A program made the position numbers and the translations under genes. A model generated the notes under the pieces. The model was given only the letters and a program-made list of their open reading frames with translations, had not been told where the DNA came from and did no database searches. From JBOGXB01 sp050694215 (GTDB lineage: Bacteria > Actinomycetota > CADDZG01 > WHSQ01), in assembly GCA_050694215.1 (NCBI GenBank), contig JBOGXB010000017.1:1-33044 (forward strand): a stretch of DNA of 33,044 nucleotides, in the 5' to 3' direction. Positions 17,924 through 24,772 of the stretch are shown here, piece by piece. Each line of letters starts with the position of its first letter. Position 1 is the first letter of the stretch.

Positions 17924-18784
17924 CTACTCGATACCGTCGAAGAGGTCGTTCTCGGGCTTCTGCGCGTCCACGTTCGAGGCCACCAGGGTGTAGTCCTCCC
18001 ACGGGTAGACCTTCTGATGGAGCTCGATAGGGAGAGCGAACCAGAAGCTGTCGGGATCGATCTGAGTGGCGTGAGCAAGTAGAGCCTTGTGCGAGGCCTC
18101 GATGAAATCGTGCACGTTCACCTGGGTCGTTATCTCGGGATCCTCGAATCCCATCTCGTCCCAGTGCTCGAGCCAACCTCCGTACGGGCTGTCGATCCCT
18201 TCCGTCGTTGCAGCCTCGTGAAGCTTGAGCATCCGCTGCTTGCTGAAGGTCGCGAAGTAGTAGAGCTTGGACGGGAGCCAGGTATCGCCGGCGTCCGGGA
18301 ACCTGTCTGGGTTTCCTGCATCGTGGAAGGCTCGTGTTCCCCATTCATGGACCTTCACGTGGTCGGGGTGCTCGTATCCGCGCGACTCGTCGTAGCCCAG
18401 CACCACGTCGGGCTTCTCCTTCCTGATGATCTCGACGATGCGGCTCACCGCCTCAGACTCGTCGGCGTTGCAGAAGGCGCGCGGATGCTCGTTCCATTCC
18501 GTCCCGGGCATCCCGGAGTCGCGATAGCCGAGCTGATAGACGCGTTCCACCCCGAGGATGTCGCCTGCGGTCTCGAGCTCCGCTTCTCGGATCTCTGCGA
18601 TCCGCTCCTTGATACCGGGTTTATCCATGCGGGGGTTGAGTATGTCGCCCGCCTCACCACGCGTCGCGCACACGAGGACCACCCGCGTGCCTTCGCTCGC
18701 GTAGCGCGCCATCGTCCCCGCACCCTTCGAGGACTCGTCATCCGGGTGGGCATGGATCGCCAACAGGCACCGTTGCTTCGACAT
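17924..18784 (-). CDS. mca: Mycothiol S-conjugate amidase Mca
   Basis: A 286-residue zinc amidase of the LmbE/GlcNAc-PI deacetylase family. Mca cleaves mycothiol-toxin conjugates to a mercapturic acid, which is exported, and GlcN-Ins. Zinc ligands are visible as HPDDE (His13, Asp16) and HPDH (His142). The mid-region with RFPDAGDTWLPSKLYYFATF, the AHATQIDP segment and the C-terminal PENDLFDGIE are characteristic of Mca rather than of its paralogue MshB. This marks the host as a mycothiol producer. ATG 18784 is separated by only 21 bp from a divergent gene. Confidence 0.9.
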   Translation of the reverse strand: MSKQRCLLAIHAHPDDESSKGAGTMARYASEGTRVVLVCATRGEAGDILNPRMDKPGIKERIAEIREAELETAGDILGVERVYQLGYRDSGMPGTEWNEHPRAFCNADESEAVSRIVEIIRKEKPDVVLGYDESRGYEHPDHVKVHEWGTRAFHDAGNPDRFPDAGDTWLPSKLYYFATFSKQRMLKLHEAATTEGIDSPYGGWLEHWDEMGFEDPEITTQVNVHDFIEASHKALLAHATQIDPDSFWFALPIELHQKVYPWEDYTLVASNVDAQKPENDLFDGIE

Positions 18785-18805
18785 CTCCCGGTAGGCTAAC
18801 GCGGC
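18785..18805. promoter_or_regulatory. 21-bp divergent promoter with overlapping -10 elements
   Basis: The interval contains TAGGCTA (18792-18798). On the plus strand TAGGCT (18792-18797) lies 8 nt before ATG 18806. On the minus strand TAGCCT (18798-18793) lies 8 nt before ATG 18784. The two -10 elements share six of seven base pairs, so one open complex region would serve both directions. GGGAG next to the mca start is too close (1 nt) to be a normal ribosome site. Confidence 0.6.
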
Positions 18806-19291
18806 ATGTCCCTTGCGCAGACCGGCGACTATTTCGACAAGGCTCGGTCGATCGCGGCCTCCGTCCTGTTCGCATCGGGGGCCGCAGCGATAATCGGCGC
18901 CGTACTCGATTGGGTGACCGTAGAGGAGAGGCCCCCCAACGTTCCGTCCGATCAGCTCGACCGGCTACCGCCGCTCTCCGGGATCGAGGTTGTAGACGGC
19001 TGGTTCGTCATCGGGGCGGCCGCGGTCATCTTCGTATCCGCGTTCTTTATCGTCCTGCGCGGACGAGCCTCGTATTCGTGGCTGGCGTTTCTAGCATCGA
19101 TGGTGATCGGAGCCATCGCGGTGGCGGATTACCGTGACATAGACGGTCTGCTAAGCGACGCCGAGGGGATCGGCCGCGGGCCCGAGCCGGGCGTGGGCCT
19201 CCTGCTCGTGACGGCGGCGGCATTCGTGGGGATGGTCGCGGCGGTAGCCGGGGTAGCGGCATCACCGTCCCGGGCCGGCGAACAGACCTAG
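18806..19291 (+). CDS. Small four-helix membrane protein of unknown function
   Basis: A 161-residue protein with four hydrophobic segments (about residues 14-34, 64-86, 92-108 and 130-153). An extracellular-type loop carries VTVEERPPNVPSDQ between the first two. The pattern of small actinobacterial membrane proteins with a conserved WVT-type loop is familiar, but I cannot name a family. It is divergent from mca and shares its promoter, so it may be co-expressed with it. Confidence 0.65.
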   Translation: MSLAQTGDYFDKARSIAASVLFASGAAAIIGAVLDWVTVEERPPNVPSDQLDRLPPLSGIEVVDGWFVIGAAAVIFVSAFFIVLRGRASYSWLAFLASMVIGAIAVADYRDIDGLLSDAEGIGRGPEPGVGLLLVTAAAFVGMVAAVAGVAASPSRAGEQT

Positions 19292-19354
19292 AGCCTCGGA
19301 GCCGTTGCCGAGTGAGGGCTCCGTTGGCCTATAGGAACGTGGTACTCGCTCGAG

Positions 19355-20575
19355 CTAAAGGCGTTCGAGGAGGTATCCCTCCTCGGCCAGGCGCTCCGTC
19401 ATCTCGTCGATGTGTGCGGGGCCCCTGGTCTCGACCTGAAGCGCGACGTCCACCTCCCCGAGATGGACCAAGACGCCCTCGCGGTGATGCTCGACGCCCA
19501 GGACGTTGACGCCCACCTCGGCGACAAGCGCGAGCAGCTTCGAAAGCTCGCCGGGCCTGTCGGGGATCCGCGTATGGAACGCGAAGTAACGCCCTGAGGC
19601 CGAGAGGCCGAATCGGATCACGCTCAGGAGCAGGAGGGGGTCGATGTTGCCTCCCGACAGAACGACAACTACGGGGGGCTGGAGATCGGCCATGTCGTCT
19701 ACGACTGCGGCCACGGCAGCAGCCGCGGCAGGCTCGAGCACAAGCTTCATCCGCTCGACCGTGAAGACCAACGCCTTTGCGATCTGCTCGTCGTCCACGA
19801 CTACGACCTCGTTCACGAGCTCCTTGACGTGAGCGAGCGTCAGCTGCCCGGGGCAGTTCGCCGCGATCCCGTCCGCGATCGTGGACAACCTGTCGAGGGT
19901 CACGGGCACGCCCCTCTCCAGCGAGGGGGGAAAAGCAGCCGCACCCGCGGCTTGGACCCCGACCATACGCACGTCCGGGCGTAGCGCCCGCGCAGCCGCA
20001 GCGATTCCCGAGATCAAACCTCCACCGCCGACAGGCACCACGATCGAGCGCACCTCGGGCAGCTGTTCGACGATCTCGCATCCGATCGTCCCTTGACCAG
20101 CGATGATGTGAGGGTGGTCGAAGGGGTGCACGAGCGTCGCCCCTGTGCTCCCTACTCGCTCCATCGCGGCGTCGAATGCCTCACCGAAATCCTTGCCGGT
20201 AAGGACGACCTCGGCCCCATAGCGCTTCGTAGCCTCGACCTTGGGTAGCGACGCAGCGGCCGGCATGAAAACCGTCGACGGCACGTTGGACAGCGACGCA
20301 GCGAGGGCGACGCCCTGAGCGTGGTTGCCTGCGGACGCCGCGACGACCCCCGCCTCTCGCTCTTGCACGCTCAGCCGTGAGATCCGGTTGTATGCGCCTC
20401 GGATCTTGAACGACCCGGTGCGTTGCAGGTTCTCGCACTTGATGAAGACCGGGCCGCCGACATGGTCCGACAATGCCCGGGACCGGTCCAGCGGCGTCTG
20501 CACCGCGACCCCCTCGAGCAGGCGCCTGGCATCGGTGATCTCGTCGAGGCCCACGAGGCCGGCCGTCTTCACCAC
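19355..20575 (-). CDS. ilvA: Threonine ammonia-lyase (catabolic/ACT-domain type)
   Basis: A 406-residue PLP enzyme that deaminates threonine to 2-oxobutanoate, the first step towards isoleucine. The PLP lysine is in SFKIRGAYN (Lys57), followed by SAGNHAQG (81-88), the phosphate-binding PVGGGGLISG loop (181-190) and a serine/threonine-type C-terminal half. A single ACT domain occupies about residues 325-402 (FHTRIPDRPGELSKLLALV). This is the short form with one ACT domain, so effector control differs from the two-domain biosynthetic E. coli IlvA. GTG 20575 is the chosen start, and a second GTG follows directly. Confidence 0.92.
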   Translation of the reverse strand: MVKTAGLVGLDEITDARRLLEGVAVQTPLDRSRALSDHVGGPVFIKCENLQRTGSFKIRGAYNRISRLSVQEREAGVVAASAGNHAQGVALAASLSNVPSTVFMPAAASLPKVEATKRYGAEVVLTGKDFGEAFDAAMERVGSTGATLVHPFDHPHIIAGQGTIGCEIVEQLPEVRSIVVPVGGGGLISGIAAAARALRPDVRMVGVQAAGAAAFPPSLERGVPVTLDRLSTIADGIAANCPGQLTLAHVKELVNEVVVVDDEQIAKALVFTVERMKLVLEPAAAAAVAAVVDDMADLQPPVVVVLSGGNIDPLLLLSVIRFGLSASGRYFAFHTRIPDRPGELSKLLALVAEVGVNVLGVEHHREGVLVHLGEVDVALQVETRGPAHIDEMTERLAEEGYLLERL

Positions 20576-20620
20576 CCATACATGGTGCCACGCACGGCCG
20601 AAGCGTTGGAGAATCGACTC

Positions 20621-21967
20621 ATGAACGATCCGTGGGCACCATCGTCATGGCGGACCCTCCCCACCGACCAGCAACCCGACTGGCCCGATCCAGGGGAGCT
20701 CGAGGCCGTCCTCGCACAGCTGCACGAGCTTCCGCCCCTCGTGTTCGCGGGGGAAGCGCGCACCCTCAAGTCCCTCCTGGCCAAGGCGAGCCGTGGGGAA
20801 GCCTTCGTGCTCCAAGCCGGGGACTGCGCCGAAGCGTTCGGGGACTTCTCGGCCGATGGGATTCGCGACAAGCTCAAGGTCATCCTGCAGATGGCCGTCG
20901 TCCTCACCTATGCGGCCGGGCTCCCAGTGGTGAAGGTCGGGCGGATCGCCGGTCAGTTCGCCAAACCCCGGTCATCGCCGAGTGAACGGGTCGAGGATCG
21001 AGAGCTCCCGTCGTTTCGAGGTCACGCGGTCAACGATTTCGCGTTCGACGAGTCGTCGCGGCGGGCCGACCCTCACCGCCTGATCCGCGCCTACCACCAG
21101 TCGGCCGCGACGTTGAATCTCATCCGAGCGTTCACCAAAGGGGGATTCGCCGATCTCAACCAGATCCACACGTGGAATCAGGAATTCGTGGCGGCGAGCA
21201 AGCAGGGGCAGCGCTACGAAGCGATAGCGGGGGAGATCGATCGCGCATTGCGCTTCATGGACGCGTGCGGTGTCGACCTGGGGAAGGACTCTCAGCTCCA
21301 CGAGGTCGACCTCTTTACCTCGCACGAGGCCCTGCTGCTCGGTTTCGAGGAGGCGTTGACACGCATCGACAGCCTGACCGGAGATCCCTACGACTGCTCC
21401 GCCCACCTCCTGTGGGTCGGCAACAGAACTCGGCATCCCGATCGGGGCCACGTCGAGTTCCTCTCGGGAGTGCACAATCCCGTCGCATGCAAGCTGGGCC
21501 CCACCGCGGCCCCCAGCGACGCTCTCGCCCTATGCGATCGGCTCAACCCCGAGAACGAACCCGGCCGTCTGACGTTCATCACACGCATGGGCGCGTCGGC
21601 GGTAGAAGAGAAGCTACCGGCTTTATTGAGAGCGGTCCGGAAAGAGGGTCGCGAGATCGTTTGGGTGTGCGACCCGATGCACGGCAACACCTTCATGTCG
21701 AGGTCCGGAAAGAAGACGCGCCGGCTCGACGACATCTTTTCGGAGATCAAGGGGTTCTTCGCCGCCTGCGGGCAAGAAGAGACCGTGGCCGGGGGAGTCC
21801 ACCTCGAGCTGACCCACGAGGAGGTCACGGAGTGCCTCGGTGGAGCCGAGGAGGTCCTCGACGAGCACCTCGAGACGCGCTACCAGGCGCTGTGCGACCC
21901 TCGACTGAACGCGCGCCAGTCCCTGGATCTTGCCTTCCAGCTTGGCGAGCTGATTCAGACTGCTTAG
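20621..21967 (+). CDS. aroG: Class II DAHP synthase (shikimate pathway entry)
   Basis: A 448-residue type II 3-deoxy-D-arabino-heptulosonate 7-phosphate synthase, which condenses PEP and erythrose 4-phosphate. Diagnostic motifs of the plant/mycobacterial class are QAGDCAEAF, KVGRIAGQFAKPRSS, TSHEALLLGFEEALTR, WVGNRTRHPDRGHVEF, GVHNPVACKLGP and CDPMHGNT, the last with metal-site residues. Length is close to M. tuberculosis AroG. I chose ATG 20621 because the family begins with MNDPW-like sequence there and GAGAAT lies 6 nt upstream (leaderless). The frame is open upstream through the divergent ilvA gene, but that part is not coding. Confidence 0.96.
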   Translation: MNDPWAPSSWRTLPTDQQPDWPDPGELEAVLAQLHELPPLVFAGEARTLKSLLAKASRGEAFVLQAGDCAEAFGDFSADGIRDKLKVILQMAVVLTYAAGLPVVKVGRIAGQFAKPRSSPSERVEDRELPSFRGHAVNDFAFDESSRRADPHRLIRAYHQSAATLNLIRAFTKGGFADLNQIHTWNQEFVAASKQGQRYEAIAGEIDRALRFMDACGVDLGKDSQLHEVDLFTSHEALLLGFEEALTRIDSLTGDPYDCSAHLLWVGNRTRHPDRGHVEFLSGVHNPVACKLGPTAAPSDALALCDRLNPENEPGRLTFITRMGASAVEEKLPALLRAVRKEGREIVWVCDPMHGNTFMSRSGKKTRRLDDIFSEIKGFFAACGQEETVAGGVHLELTHEEVTECLGGAEEVLDEHLETRYQALCDPRLNARQSLDLAFQLGELIQTA

Positions 21968-21972
21968 TCCAC

Positions 21973-22209
21973 CTAGCCGACGCGGGCGCGAACGCTCGCC
22001 AAGACCTCGTCGTAGTCCGCGTGGCGTCCGGTCTGCTTCTTGGAGTAGATGAGGCGGTCGTCGACCACGACCTCGAAGGCTCCGCCGCGCGACGGGATCA
22101 GTGTGAGGTCGCTGATGTCGTGCTCGAACTCCTCTAGCAAGCGCTCCGTCAGACCGACGGCTCTAGGGGCGTAGCCTCACTGAGCGCAGTACTCGATCGA
22201 GATCTTCAT
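21973..22209 (-). CDS. SelW-like Rdx selenoprotein with in-frame UGA (CxxU)
   Basis: A 78-residue SelW/SelT/SelH-type (Rdx) thioredoxin-fold protein that is missed if TGA is read as stop. From ATG 22209 it reads MKISIEYCAQ, TGA, GYAPRAVGL..., and continues with 67 family-like residues: IPSRGGAFEVVVDDRLIYSKKQTGRH and a C-terminal helix ending at TAG 21973. The TGA (22179-22177, codon 11) sits exactly where this family has CxxC or CxxU, so it is read as selenocysteine. A hairpin with a GGUCU loop follows 21 nt later. Members are small redox proteins. TAGGAT lies 8 nt before the ATG and no ribosome site is visible. The gene lies 5 nt from the convergent DAHP synthase stop. If selenocysteine insertion is absent in this organism it would be a pseudogene, but the intact downstream frame argues against decay. 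Confidence 0.85.
22131..22176 (-). promoter_or_regulatory. Bacterial SECIS-like hairpin within the SelW-like gene
   Basis: Immediately downstream of the UGA, CCGUC-GGUCU-GACGG (22160-22146) forms a perfect five-pair stem with a GGUCU loop. GGUCU is also the apical loop of the E. coli fdhF SECIS recognised by SelB. The loop begins 21 nt after the UGA. A possible lower stem pairs CCCCUAG (22169-22163) with CUAGAGG (22137-22131), with one mismatch. I cannot confirm the bulged U needed in the E. coli element. Confidence 0.65.
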
Positions 22210-22262
22210 GGCGGCCGATCCTAAGCCGGATGGCTTGCTTAACAGCCCCGCTCCAGGCACTC

Positions 22263-22268
22263 TAGTCT
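22263..22268 (+). promoter_or_regulatory. Putative -10 element for lemA-htpX
   Basis: TAGTCT (22263-22268) fits the -10 pattern. It would give a leader of about 43 nt that ends in a good GGAGGGG ribosome site before the lemA ATG. No clear -35 is seen. Confidence 0.35.
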
Positions 22269-22317
22269 GCAGGGCGCGTGCGGGCCGCACCGCCCGCGGT
22301 TATCGGATGGAGGGGTC

Positions 22318-22947
22318 ATGGGCGTTTTCGGATGGATAGTGGTCGGAGTCGGAGCGCTCCTTGTCCTTTATGCGGTCTTCGCGTACAACAGGCTCGTCCA
22401 GTTCCGCAATCGCATCGACGCGGCCTGGTCTCAGATCGACGTCCAGCTCCGCAGGCGATACGACCTCATCCCAAACCTCGTCGAGACGGTCAAAGGCTAC
22501 GCAGCTCACGAGCGCGAGACTCTCGAGGCCGTCACCAAGGCCCGCCAGCAAGCCGTCCAGGCGCGCGGCGTGGAGGAGCAGGCTCAGGCAGAGAACATGC
22601 TCACCCAGGCCCTGCGTCAGCTGCTTGCCGTCTCCGAGGCCTACCCCGATCTCAAGGCCAACCAGAACTTCCTCGCGCTTCAAGAGGAGCTGACCGGGAC
22701 GGAAGGGCGCATCGCGTTCGCCCGCCAGTTCTACAACGAGCAAGTTCTCTCATACGACAACCTGACGGAGCAGTTCCCCACCAACCTCATCGCCTCGGCG
22801 TTTTCCTTCACCGCGAAGCCCTACTTCGAGACCGAGGACGAGGTCTCGAGACAGCCGGTCAACGTCGACTTCGGTCAGGGTACAAAGGCTCCTCCGGCCG
22901 AGGGCACCAGCACGTCTTCTCCGCCCGGTCCTCCACCATCTTCCTAG
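22318..22947 (+). CDS. lemA: LemA family protein
   Basis: A 209-residue LemA protein. A single N-terminal membrane helix (about 5-23) is followed by the hallmark YNRLVQFRNRIDAAWSQIDVQLRRRYDLIPNLVETVKGYAAHE and long helices to about residue 160. The last 30 residues are proline- and serine-rich. The function of LemA is not firmly known; it often neighbours htpX or M48 proteases. ATG 22318 has GGAGGGG 3 to 9 nt upstream. The following htpX gene starts 18 nt after the stop, in the same transcript. Confidence 0.95.
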   Translation: MGVFGWIVVGVGALLVLYAVFAYNRLVQFRNRIDAAWSQIDVQLRRRYDLIPNLVETVKGYAAHERETLEAVTKARQQAVQARGVEEQAQAENMLTQALRQLLAVSEAYPDLKANQNFLALQEELTGTEGRIAFARQFYNEQVLSYDNLTEQFPTNLIASAFSFTAKPYFETEDEVSRQPVNVDFGQGTKAPPAEGTSTSSPPGPPPSS

Positions 22948-22965
22948 CCCTCGTAAGGGGGTCAG

Positions 22966-23934
22966 GTGTACGAGCGCGTCGCCTCGAACGTTCGCAAGTC
23001 GTGGCTGCTCATCCTGATCTTCGTCGCGCTCATCGCGGTCATCGGATACGTGTTCGGCATCTATACCGGGTATGGCTACTACGCGGTCGTCTTTGCCGTT
23101 GGTCTGTCCATAGCCATGGCGTGGGGGTCGTGGTACGCATCCGACAAGATCGCGTTGTCGATGAGCCGGGCCAAACCAGCAGACGGGACCCAGTACCGCC
23201 AGTTACACAACATCGTGGAGGAGGTCTCCATTGGTTCGGGCATCCCCAAGCCGCGTGTGTACGTGATCGACGACACGGCTCCAAATGCCTTCGCAACCGG
23301 CCGCGATCCCGAGCACGCAGCGATCGCCGTGACTCGAGGCCTCATAGAGAAGATGGATCGCGCCGAGCTCCAGGGCGTCATCGCCCACGAGCTCTCGCAC
23401 ATCAAGAACCGCGACACGCTCGTCATGACGCTTACCGTCACGCTGGTCGGCGTCGTCGTGCTCTTGGCGGACTGGTTCCTTCGGGCAATGTGGTGGGGCG
23501 GGGGGCGCGATCGCGGACGGAGCAACGGCGCCGGTCTTCCCATCGCAATCATCGGCTTCGTCTTGCTCCTGCTTGCGCCGCTGTTCGCTCAGCTCCTCCA
23601 GTTCGCAATCTCACGACAGCGGGAGTATCTGGCCGACGCCGACGCCGTGCTCGTAACGCGCTACCCAGAGGGTCTGATCGGAGCACTCGAGAAACTCCGC
23701 TCTGACGACACCGTGGTCCGCAGCGGGAGCCGGGCGACGGCACACCTGTGGATCGAGGCGCCGATCCCCCGCGCGGCGGGCGAGGGCGGGACGAGGTCGG
23801 GAGCATGGCTCAACCGCATGTTCAACACCCATCCCCCGCTGGAGAGCCGGATCGAGGCACTGAGGTCGGGCAGCCTGACCCCCTCCGGGACGCCGGCGCC
23901 CCCACCACCCCCTGAGGCCGGTCAGTCGGTCTGA
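22966..23934 (+). CDS. htpX: M48 family membrane metalloprotease HtpX
   Basis: A 322-residue integral membrane zinc protease for envelope quality control. Two N-terminal helices (about 12-32 and 38-56) precede the protease domain with HELSH (zinc ligands His141 and His145, catalytic Glu142). Two more helices follow (158-175, 190-214), and the third zinc ligand is Glu220 in REYLADADA. The C-terminus ends in FNTHPPLESRIEALR and a proline-rich tail, as in other HtpX proteins. The start is GTG 22966 with GGGGG about 5 nt upstream. It forms a two-gene operon with lemA, a frequent arrangement. Confidence 0.96.
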   Translation: MYERVASNVRKSWLLILIFVALIAVIGYVFGIYTGYGYYAVVFAVGLSIAMAWGSWYASDKIALSMSRAKPADGTQYRQLHNIVEEVSIGSGIPKPRVYVIDDTAPNAFATGRDPEHAAIAVTRGLIEKMDRAELQGVIAHELSHIKNRDTLVMTLTVTLVGVVVLLADWFLRAMWWGGGRDRGRSNGAGLPIAIIGFVLLLLAPLFAQLLQFAISRQREYLADADAVLVTRYPEGLIGALEKLRSDDTVVRSGSRATAHLWIEAPIPRAAGEGGTRSGAWLNRMFNTHPPLESRIEALRSGSLTPSGTPAPPPPPEAGQSV

Positions 23935-23959
23935 GCGATCGCATCCGTCTCGATCCGAC

Positions 23960-24011
23960 CCTCGAGGCCCCCTGCGGTGCGCGAGGGAGCTACGGCAGCA
24001 GGGCCCCGAGG
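23960..24011. terminator. Possible bidirectional terminator hairpin (htpX / hydrolase)
   Basis: An imperfect inverted repeat, CCTCGAGGCCCCCTGC (23960-23975) with GCAGGGCCCCGAGG (23998-24011), lies between two convergent genes. There is no T-tract, so it would be a non-canonical terminator. The pairing is imperfect. Confidence 0.3.
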
Positions 24012-24015
24012 CGGA

Positions 24016-24660
24016 TCAGTGACGCTCGACCCAGTCCGCCACCTCCTCCACGGCCTCCGTCCACGTGTCTTCGCTTGAGCGCCCGGACGACTTGCGGACC
24101 CGCAAGGAATGATCGCCGCCGTCGATGACGGCGACCTCCGTAGGTGCGATGAGATCGGCTCGGACCTTGTCCAGTGTGTCGAGAGGACAGAAGGGATCGC
24201 GCGTGCCCTCGACGAAGAGCATCGGTGCGGAGATCCCATTGAGGTGGGCGGTCCGGAGGCGATCCGGTCTGCCGGGAGGATGCAGCGGATAGCCGAGGAA
24301 GACGAGCCCGTTCGCTTCGACCCCATTTGCGACGACGTGCGATGCGATGCGTCCCCCCAGCGATTTGCCGCCCAGGAACAATCGCTCCGGCTGCTCCTTA
24401 CGGCGGACGTACTCGACGACGGTGCTGTAGGTCTCCTCGAGAATCGGTTGGCGGTCGGGAGTCTTCTTCCCCGCCTCCAGGTACGCGAAGTTGAAGCGCG
24501 TCACGCGAAGGCCGCGGGCGGCAAGTCCCGAGGCGACGAACTCCATGAAATCGCTCCTTATCCCGGAGCCTGCGCCGTGGCCGAGTATCAGGGCGGGCGT
24601 TCCTTTGGGCCCGTCGATGAGTGCCGATATCTGTCCTGCCGCTGTGTCGATCGTCGTCAT
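24016..24660 (-). CDS. Alpha/beta hydrolase (KANL3/Tex30-like)
   Basis: A 214-residue alpha/beta-hydrolase. Nucleophile Ser100 sits in GGKSLGG, with an oxyanion-side ILGHGAGSG near residues 25-33 and candidate Asp155 (EGTRDPF) and His184 (DGGDHS). This combination is typical of the KANL3/Tex30/dienelactone-hydrolase-like group. The substrate is unknown. ATG 24660 begins the family region; the frame is open upstream to 24747 without family sequence. A GAAGGAG is present but 22 nt too far for the ATG, so the start is not certain. Confidence 0.82.
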   Translation of the reverse strand: MTTIDTAAGQISALIDGPKGTPALILGHGAGSGIRSDFMEFVASGLAARGLRVTRFNFAYLEAGKKTPDRQPILEETYSTVVEYVRRKEQPERLFLGGKSLGGRIASHVVANGVEANGLVFLGYPLHPPGRPDRLRTAHLNGISAPMLFVEGTRDPFCPLDTLDKVRADLIAPTEVAVIDGGDHSLRVRKSSGRSSEDTWTEAVEEVADWVERH

Positions 24661-24710
24661 GATCCGCTTGCGCGTTCGCGCGACTCCTTCGATCTTCGCC
24701 CGGGGCAACG

Positions 24711-24720
24711 ACCTATACTC
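24711..24720. promoter_or_regulatory. Overlapping divergent -10 elements (hydrolase / etfD)
   Basis: The sequence CCTATACT contains TATACT on the plus strand (24714-24719) and TATAGG on the minus strand (24717-24712), sharing the TATA core. The plus element would serve the Fe-S oxidoreductase, with a leader of about 47 nt and an AGGGAGG ribosome site. The minus element would serve the alpha/beta-hydrolase gene. Confidence 0.45.
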
Positions 24721-24772
24721 CGTCGCGATCCCCGGCCCAGTGGTCAACGCGCTCCACCAGGGAGGTTAGTGG

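Noticed and set aside
22278..23705. 475-codon plus-strand frame across lemA and htpX
   Set aside because: Very Arg-rich, in the wrong frame relative to two recognisable genes.
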